Source: Desulfuromonas sp. DDH964
Lineage (GTDB): Bacteria; Desulfobacterota; Desulfuromonadia; Desulfuromonadales; DDH964
Direction: 5' to 3'
Assembly: GCF_001611275.1 (NCBI RefSeq)
Contig: NZ_CP015080.1
Span: 1,612,001-1,676,000 of the forward strand
DNA: 64,000 nucleotides
Below, in pieces: positions 46,292-55,193 of this stretch; positions within the stretch are counted from its first letter, which is position 1; every line of letters begins with the position of its first letter. A program made the position numbers and the translations under genes. The notes under the pieces were generated by a model that did not search any database, was not told the origin of the DNA, and saw only the letters and a list, made by a program, of their open reading frames with translations.

Positions 46292-47052
46292 TGCGTCGTT
46301 CCCTGCCCGGCCTCTTTTTCGCGCTTTTGCTGCTCCTCCTCGCCGCTTGCGGCGGGCCGACCTACACCACCCGCGTCATCGACACCCCGGAAGGGCGCGA
46401 GCTCAAGGGACACCAGAAACCCTACACCGTCAACGGCCAGCGCTACGACCCGCTGCGCAGCCACGAGGGGTTTGTCCAGGAGGGGACGGCGAGCTGGTAC
46501 GGCGCCGATTTTCACGGCAAGAAGACGAGTAACGGCGAAACCTACAACATGTACGCCATGACCGCCGCCCACAAGACCCTCCCGCTCGGCGTCTTCGTCC
46601 GCGTCACCAACACCGCCACCGGCAAGCAGGCGACAGTGCGCGTCAACGATCGCGGCCCCTTCGTCAAGGGACGCATCATCGATCTCTCCTTCGCCGCTGC
46701 CAAGGCCCTCGACGTCGTCGGCCCCGGCACGGCGCCGGTGCGGGTCGAGGCCCTCGGCTACCAGGAGAGTGATACCCCGGGCCAGGTCGTCTACCGCCAG
46801 CCGGTCAGCTACGACATCGGCCACTTCGCCGTCCAGGTCGGCGCCTTTACCGTCGCCGACAACGCCAATCGCCTCGCCGCCCAGCTGCGCGACCGTTACG
46901 GCGCCGCCAGCGTCCAGCAGGGGTACGTCGGCGGCCAGCTCTTCTACCGGGTCCGCGCCGGCAACTACACCTCCCTCGAAGCGGCCGAAACCGCCCGCGC
47001 CCAGTACGAACGCGCCGGTTATCCGAGCAGCTTCGTGGTGGCGATGGAGTAG
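46288..47052 (+). CDS. rlpA: RlpA-like septal lytic transglycosylase lipoprotein
   Basis: 254 aa. Lipobox LLAAC at about residues 16-20. The double-psi beta-barrel (RlpA) domain spans about 55-155: GTASWYGADFHGKKTSNGE, ALPLG-type PLGVFVRVTN and VRVNDRGPFVKGRIIDLS. The C-terminal SPOR domain (FAVQVGAFTVADNANRLA to the end) binds denuded peptidoglycan at division sites. Its start overlaps the stop of the HEGGH lipoprotein gene. Confidence 0.92.
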   Translation: MMRRSLPGLFFALLLLLLAACGGPTYTTRVIDTPEGRELKGHQKPYTVNGQRYDPLRSHEGFVQEGTASWYGADFHGKKTSNGETYNMYAMTAAHKTLPLGVFVRVTNTATGKQATVRVNDRGPFVKGRIIDLSFAAAKALDVVGPGTAPVRVEALGYQESDTPGQVVYRQPVSYDIGHFAVQVGAFTVADNANRLAAQLRDRYGAASVQQGYVGGQLFYRVRAGNYTSLEAAETARAQYERAGYPSSFVVAME

Positions 47053-47072
47053 GGGAGGGCGGTCACCTCTTC

Positions 47073-47471
47073 ATGGGCAGATCGATGCAGGCGCTGGGAA
47101 AATTAAGGGCGGCAGCGAAGCGCCTCGGCCATGACGGCCTGACCGTCTGGTTCATCGCCCGCGACCCGCGTACGCCGCTCCCCCTGCGCTTCCTCGCCCT
47201 TGCCGTCGGCGCCTACGCCCTCAGCCCCATCGACCTGATCCCTGACTTCATCCCCCTGCTCGGCCACCTCGACGACCTGATCCTCCTTCCGCTGCTGATC
47301 CTGCTGATCCTCAGGCTGACCCCGGTCGACGTCCTCGAAGCGAGCCGCGCCCGCGCCAGCACAGTGACCGCCCGTTTCAGCAATAAAGTCGCCGCGGTGG
47401 TGATCGTGCTGCTCTGGCTTGCCCTGGCGGCCGTTCTCGGCTGGTGGCTGCTGGAGGAGGCCGGCTGGTAA
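47073..47471 (+). CDS. YkvA-like membrane protein (DUF1232)
   Basis: 132 aa. The DUF1232 signature is YALSPIDLIPDFIPLLGHLDD (about residues 48-67), followed by hydrophobic helices at 68-85 and 105-125. Function unknown; members are small integral membrane proteins. The gene starts 20 bp after rlpA. Confidence 0.8.
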   Translation: MGRSMQALGKLRAAAKRLGHDGLTVWFIARDPRTPLPLRFLALAVGAYALSPIDLIPDFIPLLGHLDDLILLPLLILLILRLTPVDVLEASRARASTVTARFSNKVAAVVIVLLWLALAAVLGWWLLEEAGW

Positions 47472-47593
47472 TCGTCTCTCTCGCTTCACGGCAAACTATC
47501 AAAATGATTGACAGCCGTCAGCGAAGAAGGTATTCAAAAAGGGTCTTTTTCGGTTCACTGGAGGGGTGACATGAAAAAAGCAAGGAAGGAAAT

Positions 47594-47634
47594 TCAACAG
47601 CCCGCACCGGCCCAGCGCCGGGCGGGCTGTTTTT
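47594..47634 (+). terminator. Rho-independent terminator
   Basis: ACAGCCCGC pairs with GCGGGCTGT around an inner CCGG/CCGG stem, followed by TTTTTG. It lies about 120 bp after the DUF1232 gene. A ribosome-site-like GGAGGGG and an ATG (47571) just before it would give only a 34-aa ORF, which I do not accept as a gene. Confidence 0.8.
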
Positions 47635-47761
47635 GCTTGGAGAAAAAGGCGGCAAACTGCGGATTCCGATGAAAGTTGCCAGCCGTTCCAGCGCAAAGTT
47701 GCCACTCGTTCCAAGGCAAAGTTGCCAGTGATCGGAGCGTAGCGACGCTGGAGTTTTTGTC

Positions 47762-48517
47762 TTACGCCAAGTTGCCGATCGGGTCAAGCTGGGATCGCCG
47801 TTTGCGCATCGATTCTCCTTTCAAGGTGAGCCGGTAGGCGTTGTGGATGAGGCGGTCGAGGATGGCGTCGGCGACCGTCGGATCCCCGAGGTAGTCGTGC
47901 CAGGCTTCGACCGGAAGCTGGCTGGTGATCAGGGTCGAACGCAGATTGTGGCGGTCCTCGAGGATTTCGAGCAGATCGCGGCAACCGGCGGCGGTCATGG
48001 GGGCGAGCCCCCAATCGTCGAGGACGAGCAGTTGAGTCTTGGCGACTCTATCCATCATCTTGGGGTAGCGGCCGTCGGCCCGCGCGAGGGCCAGTTCCTC
48101 CAGGAAGCGGGGCAGGCGCAGGTAGAGGGTCTTGCAGCCGAGGCGGCAGGCCTTGTGAGCCAAGGCGCAGGCGAGGTAGCTCTTGCCGACGCCGGTGGGG
48201 CCGGTGATGAGAATGTTGTGGCCCTTGGCGAGGTAGCGACCGCCGGCCAGCGCCAGCACGAGGTCGCGGTCGAGTCCCCGGGGTGCCCTCCAGTCGAGGT
48301 CCTCGATGCAGGCGCTCTGACGCAGCCGGGCCGTGCGCAGGCGAGTGGTGAGCCGGCGGCTGTCGCGCTCGGTCTGCTCGCGGTCGACCAGCAGGCCGAG
48401 GCGCTCCTCGAAGCTCAAGGCATCGGCGGTCTCGCTAAGGCGCTGTTCCTGAAGGGCCTTGAGCATGCCGGTCAGCTTGAGGGCGCGCAGTTTGTCGTCG
48501 GTGGGGTGGCTGAGCAT
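47762..48517 (-). CDS. istB: IS21 helper ATPase IstB
   Basis: 251 aa from ATG (complement of 48515-48517), preceded by AAGGAGACC; a longer in-frame ORF reaches into istA but lacks a start signal. DnaC-like AAA+ ATPase: Walker A GPTGVGKSYLA, Walker B LLVLDDWG. It remodels target DNA for IstA. Intact. Confidence 0.93.
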   Translation of the reverse strand: MLSHPTDDKLRALKLTGMLKALQEQRLSETADALSFEERLGLLVDREQTERDSRRLTTRLRTARLRQSACIEDLDWRAPRGLDRDLVLALAGGRYLAKGHNILITGPTGVGKSYLACALAHKACRLGCKTLYLRLPRFLEELALARADGRYPKMMDRVAKTQLLVLDDWGLAPMTAAGCRDLLEILEDRHNLRSTLITSQLPVEAWHDYLGDPTVADAILDRLIHNAYRLTLKGESMRKRRSQLDPIGNLA

Positions 48518-48531
48518 GGTGGTCTCCTTGG

Positions 48532-50058
48532 TCAGTGGTAGTAGCCGGCGCCGCGGATGTTGTCGTGACTCGGCAGCAATGAGAGTTGGGATTCGGTGGA
48601 CTCGGGGAGCGACTGGCGGTCCAGTCCGGTTTTGAGGATCGAGGCGACGCTCTTGAGGCGACAGGCGTTTGTTGCCAGGGCCCGCTGGCAGGCCGCTTCC
48701 AGGCGCTCGGGCGTGTAGGTCTTGGCCAGCCGGATCAGCCCCAGGACGCTGCGGTAGCCCTGCTGGGGATGGGCCCGTGAGGCCAGGATCTTCTCTGCCA
48801 AGGCGGCGGTGTGCGGTCCGGTTTTGGCCGCCCAGGAAACCAGGCGCTGCGGCGTCCATTCGGCATACTCCCTGTGGCTTTTGGGCATGTGCTCGCCGAG
48901 AGTGGTGTGGCGACCGCGCTCAGAGGAGCGGACATGGGAGGCCACCCGTTGCCCTTTGTGCAGAAATTCGACGGTGGTCGCCGTCAGGCGCACGTCGAGC
49001 TGCTGCTTCACCAGCACATACGGGACCGAGTAGTAGTGGTGGTCGACTTCGGCATGGTAATCGATGTTGACCCGCGCATGGCGCCATTCGGCGAACGTAT
49101 AGGGGGTCGCCGGCAGAGGATTCAGAGCCGGACGTTCCAGGGTGTCGAAGAGCTGCTGGCGGCAGCCGGGAAGCTTCTTGAAGGGGCGCCGGTTGAGGTG
49201 CTCCACCAGCTCCCGAATGGCGGCGTTGGCCTCGGCCAGACTGAAGAAGGTACGGTTGCGCAGCCGCGCCAGGATGAAGCGCTCGGCGACCAGAACCGCC
49301 GCCTCGACCTTGGCCTTGTCTTTGGGTTTGCGCACCCGCGCCGGAATCACCGCGCAGCCATAGTGAGCGGCCAGCTCCGCATAGGTGGGGTTGATGTCCG
49401 GTTCGTAGCGGCAGGGTTTGGAGACGGCGCTTTTCAGGTTGTCCGGAACAACGATCTCGGGCACTCCGCCGTAGAAGGAGAAGGCCCGGACATGCGAGCC
49501 GATCCAGTCCGGCAGCCCTTGGGTCCAGGTGGCTTCGGCAAACGTCTGGGAACTCGCCCCCAGGGCCGCGACGAACAGTTGCGCTTCGCGGATCTCGCCG
49601 GTGCGGCGGTCGACGATCGGCAGGGTCTGGCCGGTGTAGTCGACAAACAGCTTCTCGCCGGCTTTGTGCACCTGACGCATCGACAGACGCAGTTTGCCGG
49701 ACCACTCACGGTACAGATCGCAGAAACGGCTGTAGCGATACCCCTCGGGATGGCTGTTCTGGTATTCCTCCCAGAGCAGCCCCAGGGTGACGCCCTTGCG
49801 CTTGAGTTCCTGATGGATGGTCGCCCAGTCGGGCATGGGGCGCTGGTCGGCGGGAATGACTGGCGCTGGCGGAAAGAGCAACTGTTCAAGTCGGGTTTCG
49901 TCCAGATTCTCTGGCAGCGGCCAAGACAACCCGGCGTGAGCGGCGCGTCTCAGAAATTCGCCCACCGTGGTGTGTGACGTGCCGACGGAGCGGGCGATGG
50001 CCCGCTGTGTCAGGCCGGCTTCGTAATGCAGACGCAGAACGTCCTTGATCTTGCGCAT
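48532..50058 (-). CDS. istA: IS21 transposase IstA
   Basis: 508 aa from ATG (complement of 50056-50058; family start RKIKDVLRLHYEAGLTQRAI). The HTH is in residues 15-35. The rve-type core has EKLFVDYTGQT (first Asp), PEIVVPDNLKSAV (second Asp) and KDKAKVEAAVLVAERFI (Glu). An upstream in-frame start (50088) would add ten residues. Intact. Confidence 0.93.
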   Translation of the reverse strand: MRKIKDVLRLHYEAGLTQRAIARSVGTSHTTVGEFLRRAAHAGLSWPLPENLDETRLEQLLFPPAPVIPADQRPMPDWATIHQELKRKGVTLGLLWEEYQNSHPEGYRYSRFCDLYREWSGKLRLSMRQVHKAGEKLFVDYTGQTLPIVDRRTGEIREAQLFVAALGASSQTFAEATWTQGLPDWIGSHVRAFSFYGGVPEIVVPDNLKSAVSKPCRYEPDINPTYAELAAHYGCAVIPARVRKPKDKAKVEAAVLVAERFILARLRNRTFFSLAEANAAIRELVEHLNRRPFKKLPGCRQQLFDTLERPALNPLPATPYTFAEWRHARVNIDYHAEVDHHYYSVPYVLVKQQLDVRLTATTVEFLHKGQRVASHVRSSERGRHTTLGEHMPKSHREYAEWTPQRLVSWAAKTGPHTAALAEKILASRAHPQQGYRSVLGLIRLAKTYTPERLEAACQRALATNACRLKSVASILKTGLDRQSLPESTESQLSLLPSHDNIRGAGYYH

Positions 50059-50366
50059 GGATAACCTCGTGTGTGCCAATGGGACCACCTCCTGGAAAAA
50101 GTCCAGAAGGTTGTACCCCGCGGTTACCCAGCGTCGCGAGAACTTTGATCAGTCTGACAGATTCACCGACCTCTTCCGCTCAAACTGGAAAGTTTGGATC
50201 GGAACGGGTGGAAACCTTGCGTCGGAATGACTGGCAAGTTTGGATCGGAATCAGTGGCAAGTTTGCATCGGAATCGGTGGAAAGTTTGGCTCGGAATACG
50301 CAGCAAACAAACAACCAGGAACATCTCGCTTGTCATATGGACGGAGTAAACCTGCTAACCCATTCG

Positions 50367-50396
50367 GGTGTTATATACGGATCCGTATATAACACC
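50367..50396. promoter_or_regulatory. 30-bp perfect palindrome with TATACGGATCCGTATA core
   Basis: Perfect inverted repeat, GGTGTTATATACGGA and its complement, centred on a GGATCC. The 16-bp core recurs at 54228-54243. Without IS256, IS4 and the duplications, the two sites would lie about 125 bp apart upstream of the 54269 gene. They look like operators, but a hairpin or recombination site is possible. The rest of 50059-50366 is IS21 end repeats and short unassigned sequence. Confidence 0.5.
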
Positions 50397-50415
50397 GCCA
50401 TATGCCGGGAATGTA

Positions 50416-51462
50416 GGCGGTGTAAATCAGTTTGTGTAAATGGCTTGGGTTTTTGTCGTCAGTAAACCGGCAACCTGCCTTCGAACAAGATGGAGAACCG
50501 GTTGAGGGCGGCCTTCCAGTCCCGAATCGGCAGGGTCCATTTCTTGGCGATATTATTCAGCGCCAGGTAGAGCAGTTTGAACATGGCTGCATCGTTGGGG
50601 AATGAGCCCCGGTTCTTGGTGACCTTGCGCAGCGACATGTTCAGCGATTCGATCGCATTGGTGGTGTAGATCACCTTGCGAATCTCCGCCGGGTAGGCGA
50701 AAAAAGGGGTGATTCTCTCCCAGTTCCGCCGCCAGGACTGGCCGATGGAAGGGTGGGTTTTATCCCACTTCGCTTCGAACTCCGTCAGGTTCATTTCGGC
50801 CTGCTCGGCCGTCGCGGCCTGGTAAATGGTCTTCAGATCGGCCGCCACTTCCTTGCGCTGTTTCCAGGAGACGTATTTGAGAGAATGACGCACCATGTGA
50901 ACGAGGCAGAGCTGGACCTGGGTGCGAGGAAAGACCGCTTCGATGGCCTCGGGGAAACCTTTGAGCCCGTCCACGCAGGCGATGAAGATGTCTTCGACAC
51001 CCCGGTTTTTCAACTCGGTCACCACCTGTAACCAGAACTTGGCGCCCTCGTTCTCGGCCACCCACATACCCAGGACCTCCTTGATGCCGTCCAGGGTGAC
51101 GCCCAGGGCCAGGTAGACCGCTTTATTGCTGACGTGGCCGTTGTCCCGCACCTTAACCCGGACCGCGTCCATATAGACGATGGGATAGAGGGCGTCGAGC
51201 GGTCGGTTCTGCCAGATCTTGACCTCGTCCGCGACGGCATCGGTCACGCTGGAAATGAGGGCGGGAGAGACCTCGACGCCATAAATCTCTTCCAGATGCC
51301 CTTGGATCTCCCGGGTCGTCATCCCCCGGGCGTAGAGGGAGATGATCTTGCCGTCGAAGCCGGCGAAGCGGGTCTGGCCCTTGGGAATGATGAGCGGCTC
51401 GAAGCTGCTGTCCCGGTCACGCGGAACCTCGATCGGCAGTTTGCCGAATTCGCCCTTGATGG
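50416..51462 (-). mobile_element. IS256-family element, copy 2 (right end missing)
   Basis: Identical in type to copy 1. The left inverted repeat and the 8 bp GGAATGTA before it (50408-50415) are intact. At 51462 it stops abruptly inside the transposase gene, where copy 3 begins with its own left end. The matching GGAATGTA lies after copy 3 (52792-52799). Confidence 0.9.
50459..51462 (-). pseudogene. IS256-family transposase lacking its N-terminus
   Basis: Reads from the junction at 51462 ([19 protein letters not shown]) to the normal C-terminus (FEGRLPVY). The DDE residues are present, but the first 75 or so residues, including the start, are gone. An internal Met at 51322 could start a 287-aa product, but it would lack the DNA-binding part. 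It matches copy 1 more closely than copy 3 (for example [10 protein letters not shown], shared with copy 1). Confidence 0.9.
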
Positions 51463-52791
51463 GGCGGTGTAAATCAGTTTGTGTAAATGGCTTGGGTTTT
51501 TGTCGTCAGTAAACCGGCAACCTGCCTTCGAACAAGATAGAGAACTGGTTGAGGGCGGCCTTCCAGTCCCGAATCGGCAGGGTCCATTTCTTGGCGATAT
51601 TGTTTAGCGCCAGGTAGAGCAGTTTGAACATGGCTGCGTCGTTGGGGAATGAGCCCCGGTTCTTGGTGACCTTGCGCAGCGACATGTTTAGCGATTCGAT
51701 CGCATTGGTGGTGTAGATCACCTTGCGAATCTCCGCCGGGTAGGCGAAAAACGGGGTGATTCTCTCCCAGTTGCGCCGCCAGGACTGGCCGATGGAGGGG
51801 TGGGTTTTATCCCACTTCGCTTCGAACTCCGTCAGGTTCATTTCGGCCTGCTCGGCCGTCGCGGCCTGGTAAATGGACTTCAGATCGGCCGCCACTTCCT
51901 TGCGCTGTTTCCAGGAGACGTAGCGGAGAGAATGGCGCACCATGTGAACGAGGCAGAGCTGGACCTGGGTGCGAGGAAAGACTGCTTCGATGGCCTCGGG
52001 GAAACCTTTGAGCCCGTCCACGCAGGCGATGAAGATGTCTTCGACACCCCGGTTTTTCAACTCGGTCACCACCTGTAGCCAGAACTTGGCGCCCTCGTTC
52101 TCGGCCACCCACATGCCCAGGACCTCCTTGATGCCGTCCAGGGTGACGCCCAGGGCCAGGTAGACCGCTTTATTGCTGACGTGGCCGTTGTCTCGCACCT
52201 TGACCCGGACCGCGTCCATATAGACGATGGGATAGAGGGCGTCGAGCGGTCGGTTCTGCCAGATCTTGACCTCGTCCGCGACGGCATCGGTCACGCTGGA
52301 AATGAGGGCGGGAGAGACCTCGACGCCATAAATCTCTTCCAGATGCCCCTGGATCTCCCGGGTCGTCATCCCCCGGGCGTAGAGGGAGATGATCTTGCCG
52401 TCGAAGCCGGCGAAGCGGGTCTGGCCCTTGGGAATGATGAGCGGCTCGAAGCTGCTGTCCCGGTCACGCGGAACCTCGATCGGCAGTTTGCCGAATTCGC
52501 CCTTGATGGTTTTGGCCGACTTGCCATTGCGGGCATTGCCGCCTTTCGTGGCCACGGGAGCATGCTTCTCGTGCCCCAGGTGTTGGGTCAATTCCGCTTC
52601 CAAAGCTCGTTCCAGAAGGGCCTTGGTGAGCTGTTTAAGCAAGCCGGTTTCGCCGATCAGGTCTTCGGGCTTCTTGTAGTCGGCAAGCAGACGGTCCAGC
52701 AGATCTTTTTCGATGGCCATGGGGGCTCCTTAGAGGGTGGGGTCCCGGTGTACCCCTGAATGGCCATTTACACAATCTTTTTTACACCCTC
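51463..52791 (-). mobile_element. IS256-family element, copy 3
   Basis: 1329 bp, complete, both inverted repeats present. It follows copy 2 head-to-tail without spacer. The 8 bp on its right (GGAATGTA, 52792-52799) match those on the left of copy 2, not the 8 bp on its own left. Confidence 0.93.
51506..52720 (-). CDS. IS256-family transposase
   Basis: 404 aa, intact, same motifs as the copy at 25926. It differs from copy 1 at a few residues (HSLRYVSWKQ, DLKSIYQAA, ALNQFSILF) and at several silent sites, so it is a slightly older or separately acquired lineage. Confidence 0.95.
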   Translation of the reverse strand: MAIEKDLLDRLLADYKKPEDLIGETGLLKQLTKALLERALEAELTQHLGHEKHAPVATKGGNARNGKSAKTIKGEFGKLPIEVPRDRDSSFEPLIIPKGQTRFAGFDGKIISLYARGMTTREIQGHLEEIYGVEVSPALISSVTDAVADEVKIWQNRPLDALYPIVYMDAVRVKVRDNGHVSNKAVYLALGVTLDGIKEVLGMWVAENEGAKFWLQVVTELKNRGVEDIFIACVDGLKGFPEAIEAVFPRTQVQLCLVHMVRHSLRYVSWKQRKEVAADLKSIYQAATAEQAEMNLTEFEAKWDKTHPSIGQSWRRNWERITPFFAYPAEIRKVIYTTNAIESLNMSLRKVTKNRGSFPNDAAMFKLLYLALNNIAKKWTLPIRDWKAALNQFSILFEGRLPVY

Positions 52792-52827
52792 GGAATGTAC
52801 AAAAATACTGTAATTATAGGGAATTAT

Positions 52828-54158
52828 CAGTAGTGTCCGGTTAGCAAATTGCATTCACCCAAAGTTGCAGATAATTGTAAATATTTTCACAAGTTAGCGT
52901 ATTTTTTGCTTGACAAATCGTCGTGAAGTCGGCGCGGTGATTTTCGTAAATACCTATTTTATATGAGGATTTACGAAAATGTCATTACTTGTTCGCTGCC
53001 ACCGTACCCGGCTTAGCAGGCGCTCCATTGTCCGACTTTTTACCCCGTTCAAGGGCGCTCTCGAACATGCCCCGGTTCTTGAGGCCCGAGGCAACAGGCC
53101 ACTGCAGATGACGTTTGAAGATCAGTTGAAAATCCTGACCTACTATCACCTCGAAGAGCATTCTTCGGGGCGTCATCTGCTTCAGGTTCTGACGCAGGAA
53201 GATTTTGCCGCGACTCATATTGCACCGCCCGGCGGTATCCGGAAAAGCGCCTTCTTTGAGGCGATCAATACCCGAGGGCTGGAGCAGATGATTCATGTTT
53301 ACGAAGACCTGCAGAAACAGGTCTCACAAAAGATTCCTGTCGCCAAAGACATCTCCGATCTCGGCGATCTGATCGCCGTCGATGGTTCGCTGATTGACGC
53401 TACGCTGTCCATGCTCTGGGCGGACTATCGAGACGGAGCCAAAAAGGCCAAGGTTCACCTGGGGTTCGATATCGGTCGTGGTGTCCCCCAGAAAGTCACA
53501 TTAACCGACGGCAAGGGCGACGAGCGTCCTCAGGCGGAACGGCTCGTGGCTCCCGGTCAGACAGGTGTCTATGACCGCTATTACCAGTGTTACAAAAACT
53601 TTGACGACTGGCAGGATCAGGGACGCCACTTTGTCTGCCGCATCAAAGCCAGTTCTCGTAAGACGGAGTTGAGCGCCAATCCTGTTGTCCCCGGCAGTCA
53701 TGTTTTCTATGACGCCAGGGTGTTGCTCGGCACCAAAGATGTCAACCAGACCGAACGAGAAGTGCGTGTGGTCGGCTACAAGGTTGACCAAAAATCCTAT
53801 TGGGTCGCCACCGACCGCTTCGATCTGACCGCCGAGCAGATTGCCTTGATCTACAAGCTACGCTGGACGATCGAGTCCTTCTTCGCCTGGTGGAAGCGCC
53901 ACCTCAAGGTGTATCACCTGATTGCCCGCAGTCCCTACGGCCTGCTGGTGCAGATCCTCGCAGGGTTGATTACTTATTTGCTGCTGGCCATCTACTGCCA
54001 CGAAGAGCATGGCGAACGTGTCAGCATCAACAGGGTGCGTGAGCTTCGCAACAATATTCGCAACGAGGCCGCCGAGGATGCGGCCGCAGGCTTAGGGCCT
54101 CCCGATATCATTGACTTGGACTTCGGAGCCTATGCAACTTCTTAACCGGACACTACTG
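52828..54158 (+). mobile_element. IS4-family element
   Basis: 1331 bp. Ends CAGTAGTGTCCGGTTA and, inverted, the same at the right. Flanked by the 9-bp direct repeat GGGAATTAT (52819-52827, 54159-54167). Complete. Confidence 0.9.
52979..54145 (+). CDS. IS4-family transposase
   Basis: 388 aa. DDE domain: LIAVDGSLIDATLS (first Asp), a TGVYDRYYQ region (second Asp) and YKLRWTIESFFAWWKRHLK, the Y-(2)-R-(3)-E-(6)-K motif that defines IS4 elements. ATG 52979 follows GAGG. Intact; single copy. Confidence 0.92.
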   Translation: MSLLVRCHRTRLSRRSIVRLFTPFKGALEHAPVLEARGNRPLQMTFEDQLKILTYYHLEEHSSGRHLLQVLTQEDFAATHIAPPGGIRKSAFFEAINTRGLEQMIHVYEDLQKQVSQKIPVAKDISDLGDLIAVDGSLIDATLSMLWADYRDGAKKAKVHLGFDIGRGVPQKVTLTDGKGDERPQAERLVAPGQTGVYDRYYQCYKNFDDWQDQGRHFVCRIKASSRKTELSANPVVPGSHVFYDARVLLGTKDVNQTEREVRVVGYKVDQKSYWVATDRFDLTAEQIALIYKLRWTIESFFAWWKRHLKVYHLIARSPYGLLVQILAGLITYLLLAIYCHEEHGERVSINRVRELRNNIRNEAAEDAAAGLGPPDIIDLDFGAYATS

Positions 54159-54227
54159 GGGAATTATAAAATTCAATAAATTGGCTTTCCGGGGTTTCAA
54201 ACGGCATCGGGCCGAAAATCAGGAGAT

Positions 54228-54243
54228 TATACGGATCCGTATA
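54228..54243. promoter_or_regulatory. 16-bp palindrome, second copy of TATACGGATCCGTATA
   Basis: Perfect palindrome, identical to the core of the 30-bp site at 50367-50396. It ends 25 bp before the ATG at 54269, a position suited to an operator. Confidence 0.5.
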
Positions 54244-54268
54244 TATGCTGTTTGGCAGATTACCGATC

Positions 54269-54673
54269 ATGACTATCTCAAGCATCGCGAAATACCTTGC
54301 CGCGTGGTTCGTCATGTTGCTCGTTTCCATCGCAAATGGCGCCGTTCGGGACTTCACCTATGGCAAGCTAATGAGCGAACTTTCTGCTCATCAACTGTCA
54401 ACTCTCACGAGCGTTCTGCTGCTGGGCGCGATTATCTTCGCCTTTGTCCACTTCTTCCCGCCCTCTTCTGACCTGGAAGCCGTTTGCATTGGTCTGCTTT
54501 GGATGTCACTTACCATCGCGTTCGAGTTTCTCTTTTTCCATTTTGTCGGCGGCCACTCCTGGGCGAAATTGCTGGCCAATTACAACATTCTGGAAGGGCG
54601 CGTCTGGGTTGTCGTTCTGGCCTGGGTAGCGGTTGCTCCATACGTTTTCTTCCGACTCCGCCGACCGACCTAA
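54269..54673 (+). CDS. Small integral membrane protein, unknown function
   Basis: 134 aa from ATG 54269; the in-frame ATG at 54245 touches the palindrome and is less likely. Four membrane helices by eye: about residues 8-26, 45-65, 72-92 and 110-128. RDFTYGKLMSELSAHQLST lies in a loop. I do not recognise the family with certainty. It is the only non-IS gene between 47658 and 57646. The two palindromes upstream suggest dedicated regulation. Confidence 0.7.
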   Translation: MTISSIAKYLAAWFVMLLVSIANGAVRDFTYGKLMSELSAHQLSTLTSVLLLGAIIFAFVHFFPPSSDLEAVCIGLLWMSLTIAFEFLFFHFVGGHSWAKLLANYNILEGRVWVVVLAWVAVAPYVFFRLRRPT

Positions 54674-54849
54674 CACTTATCAGGCCCCCGGCCGTCAAGG
54701 GTAAAAAAGTCCGATAACGAAAAAGGTTTTCCCTCCCGTTCTTTGACATGCGACTGATCACTTAAGAGCCAACCGGGTTCCGGCTTGGGATTCTCTTCTG
54801 GCTGCAGACGAATTCTGCTCCAAACACTTATCGAGGCTCTTGATGCAGG

Positions 54850-55185
54850 GGCCGGTCTTTGTCGACCTGGTTCTCCCTGCCGCCTGGAATCACGCTCGTG
54901 CCCTCATGCCGTCCCAATCAAAATAGCGAGGTCCATCTTGGTGCCGATGGCCGCAGTTAGGTGCGGGATCGGGGAAGGGGCAGAATCCGGCGCGGGCCCT
55001 TTGGACCATCGCGCAAGCTGTTGGAGCGGGGCGGACCTCCAATCAAAACAAACCGGCTGGCGGAAGTTGGCGGATGATGCGGCCCAAGTCGGGCTGTTGG
55101 CCCAGAAGTCTGCGCTTGCTTATGGCCGCCGAGCTTATCTCGCCGCTGTGGTTGCCTCCAGTTAGACGGTCTGGCTGATCCGCCC
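54850..55185 (-). ncRNA. Candidate bridge RNA region of the IS110-family element
   Basis: About 340 bp of GC-rich sequence downstream of the transposase and inside the element, without a convincing gene (a 126-aa ORF on the other strand is not protein-like). In IS1111-type elements the target-specifying structured RNA is encoded here. I infer position only; I did not fold it. Confidence 0.35.
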
Positions 55186-55193
55186 CCTCCGCG

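Larger units (their letters stand above)
47658..50302 (-). mobile_element. IS21-family element
   Basis: 2645 bp with istA and istB. The ends start TGCGNATTCCGA and hold several copies of a repeat of the form AAAGTTGCCA...GTTCC, as IS21 elements do. A 6-bp direct repeat GCAAAC flanks it (47652-47657, 50303-50308). Confidence 0.9.

Noticed and set aside
47571..47675. 34-aa ORF with a good ribosome site before the terminator
   Set aside because: The terminator hairpin lies inside it, it runs into the IS21 end and the product is not protein-like.
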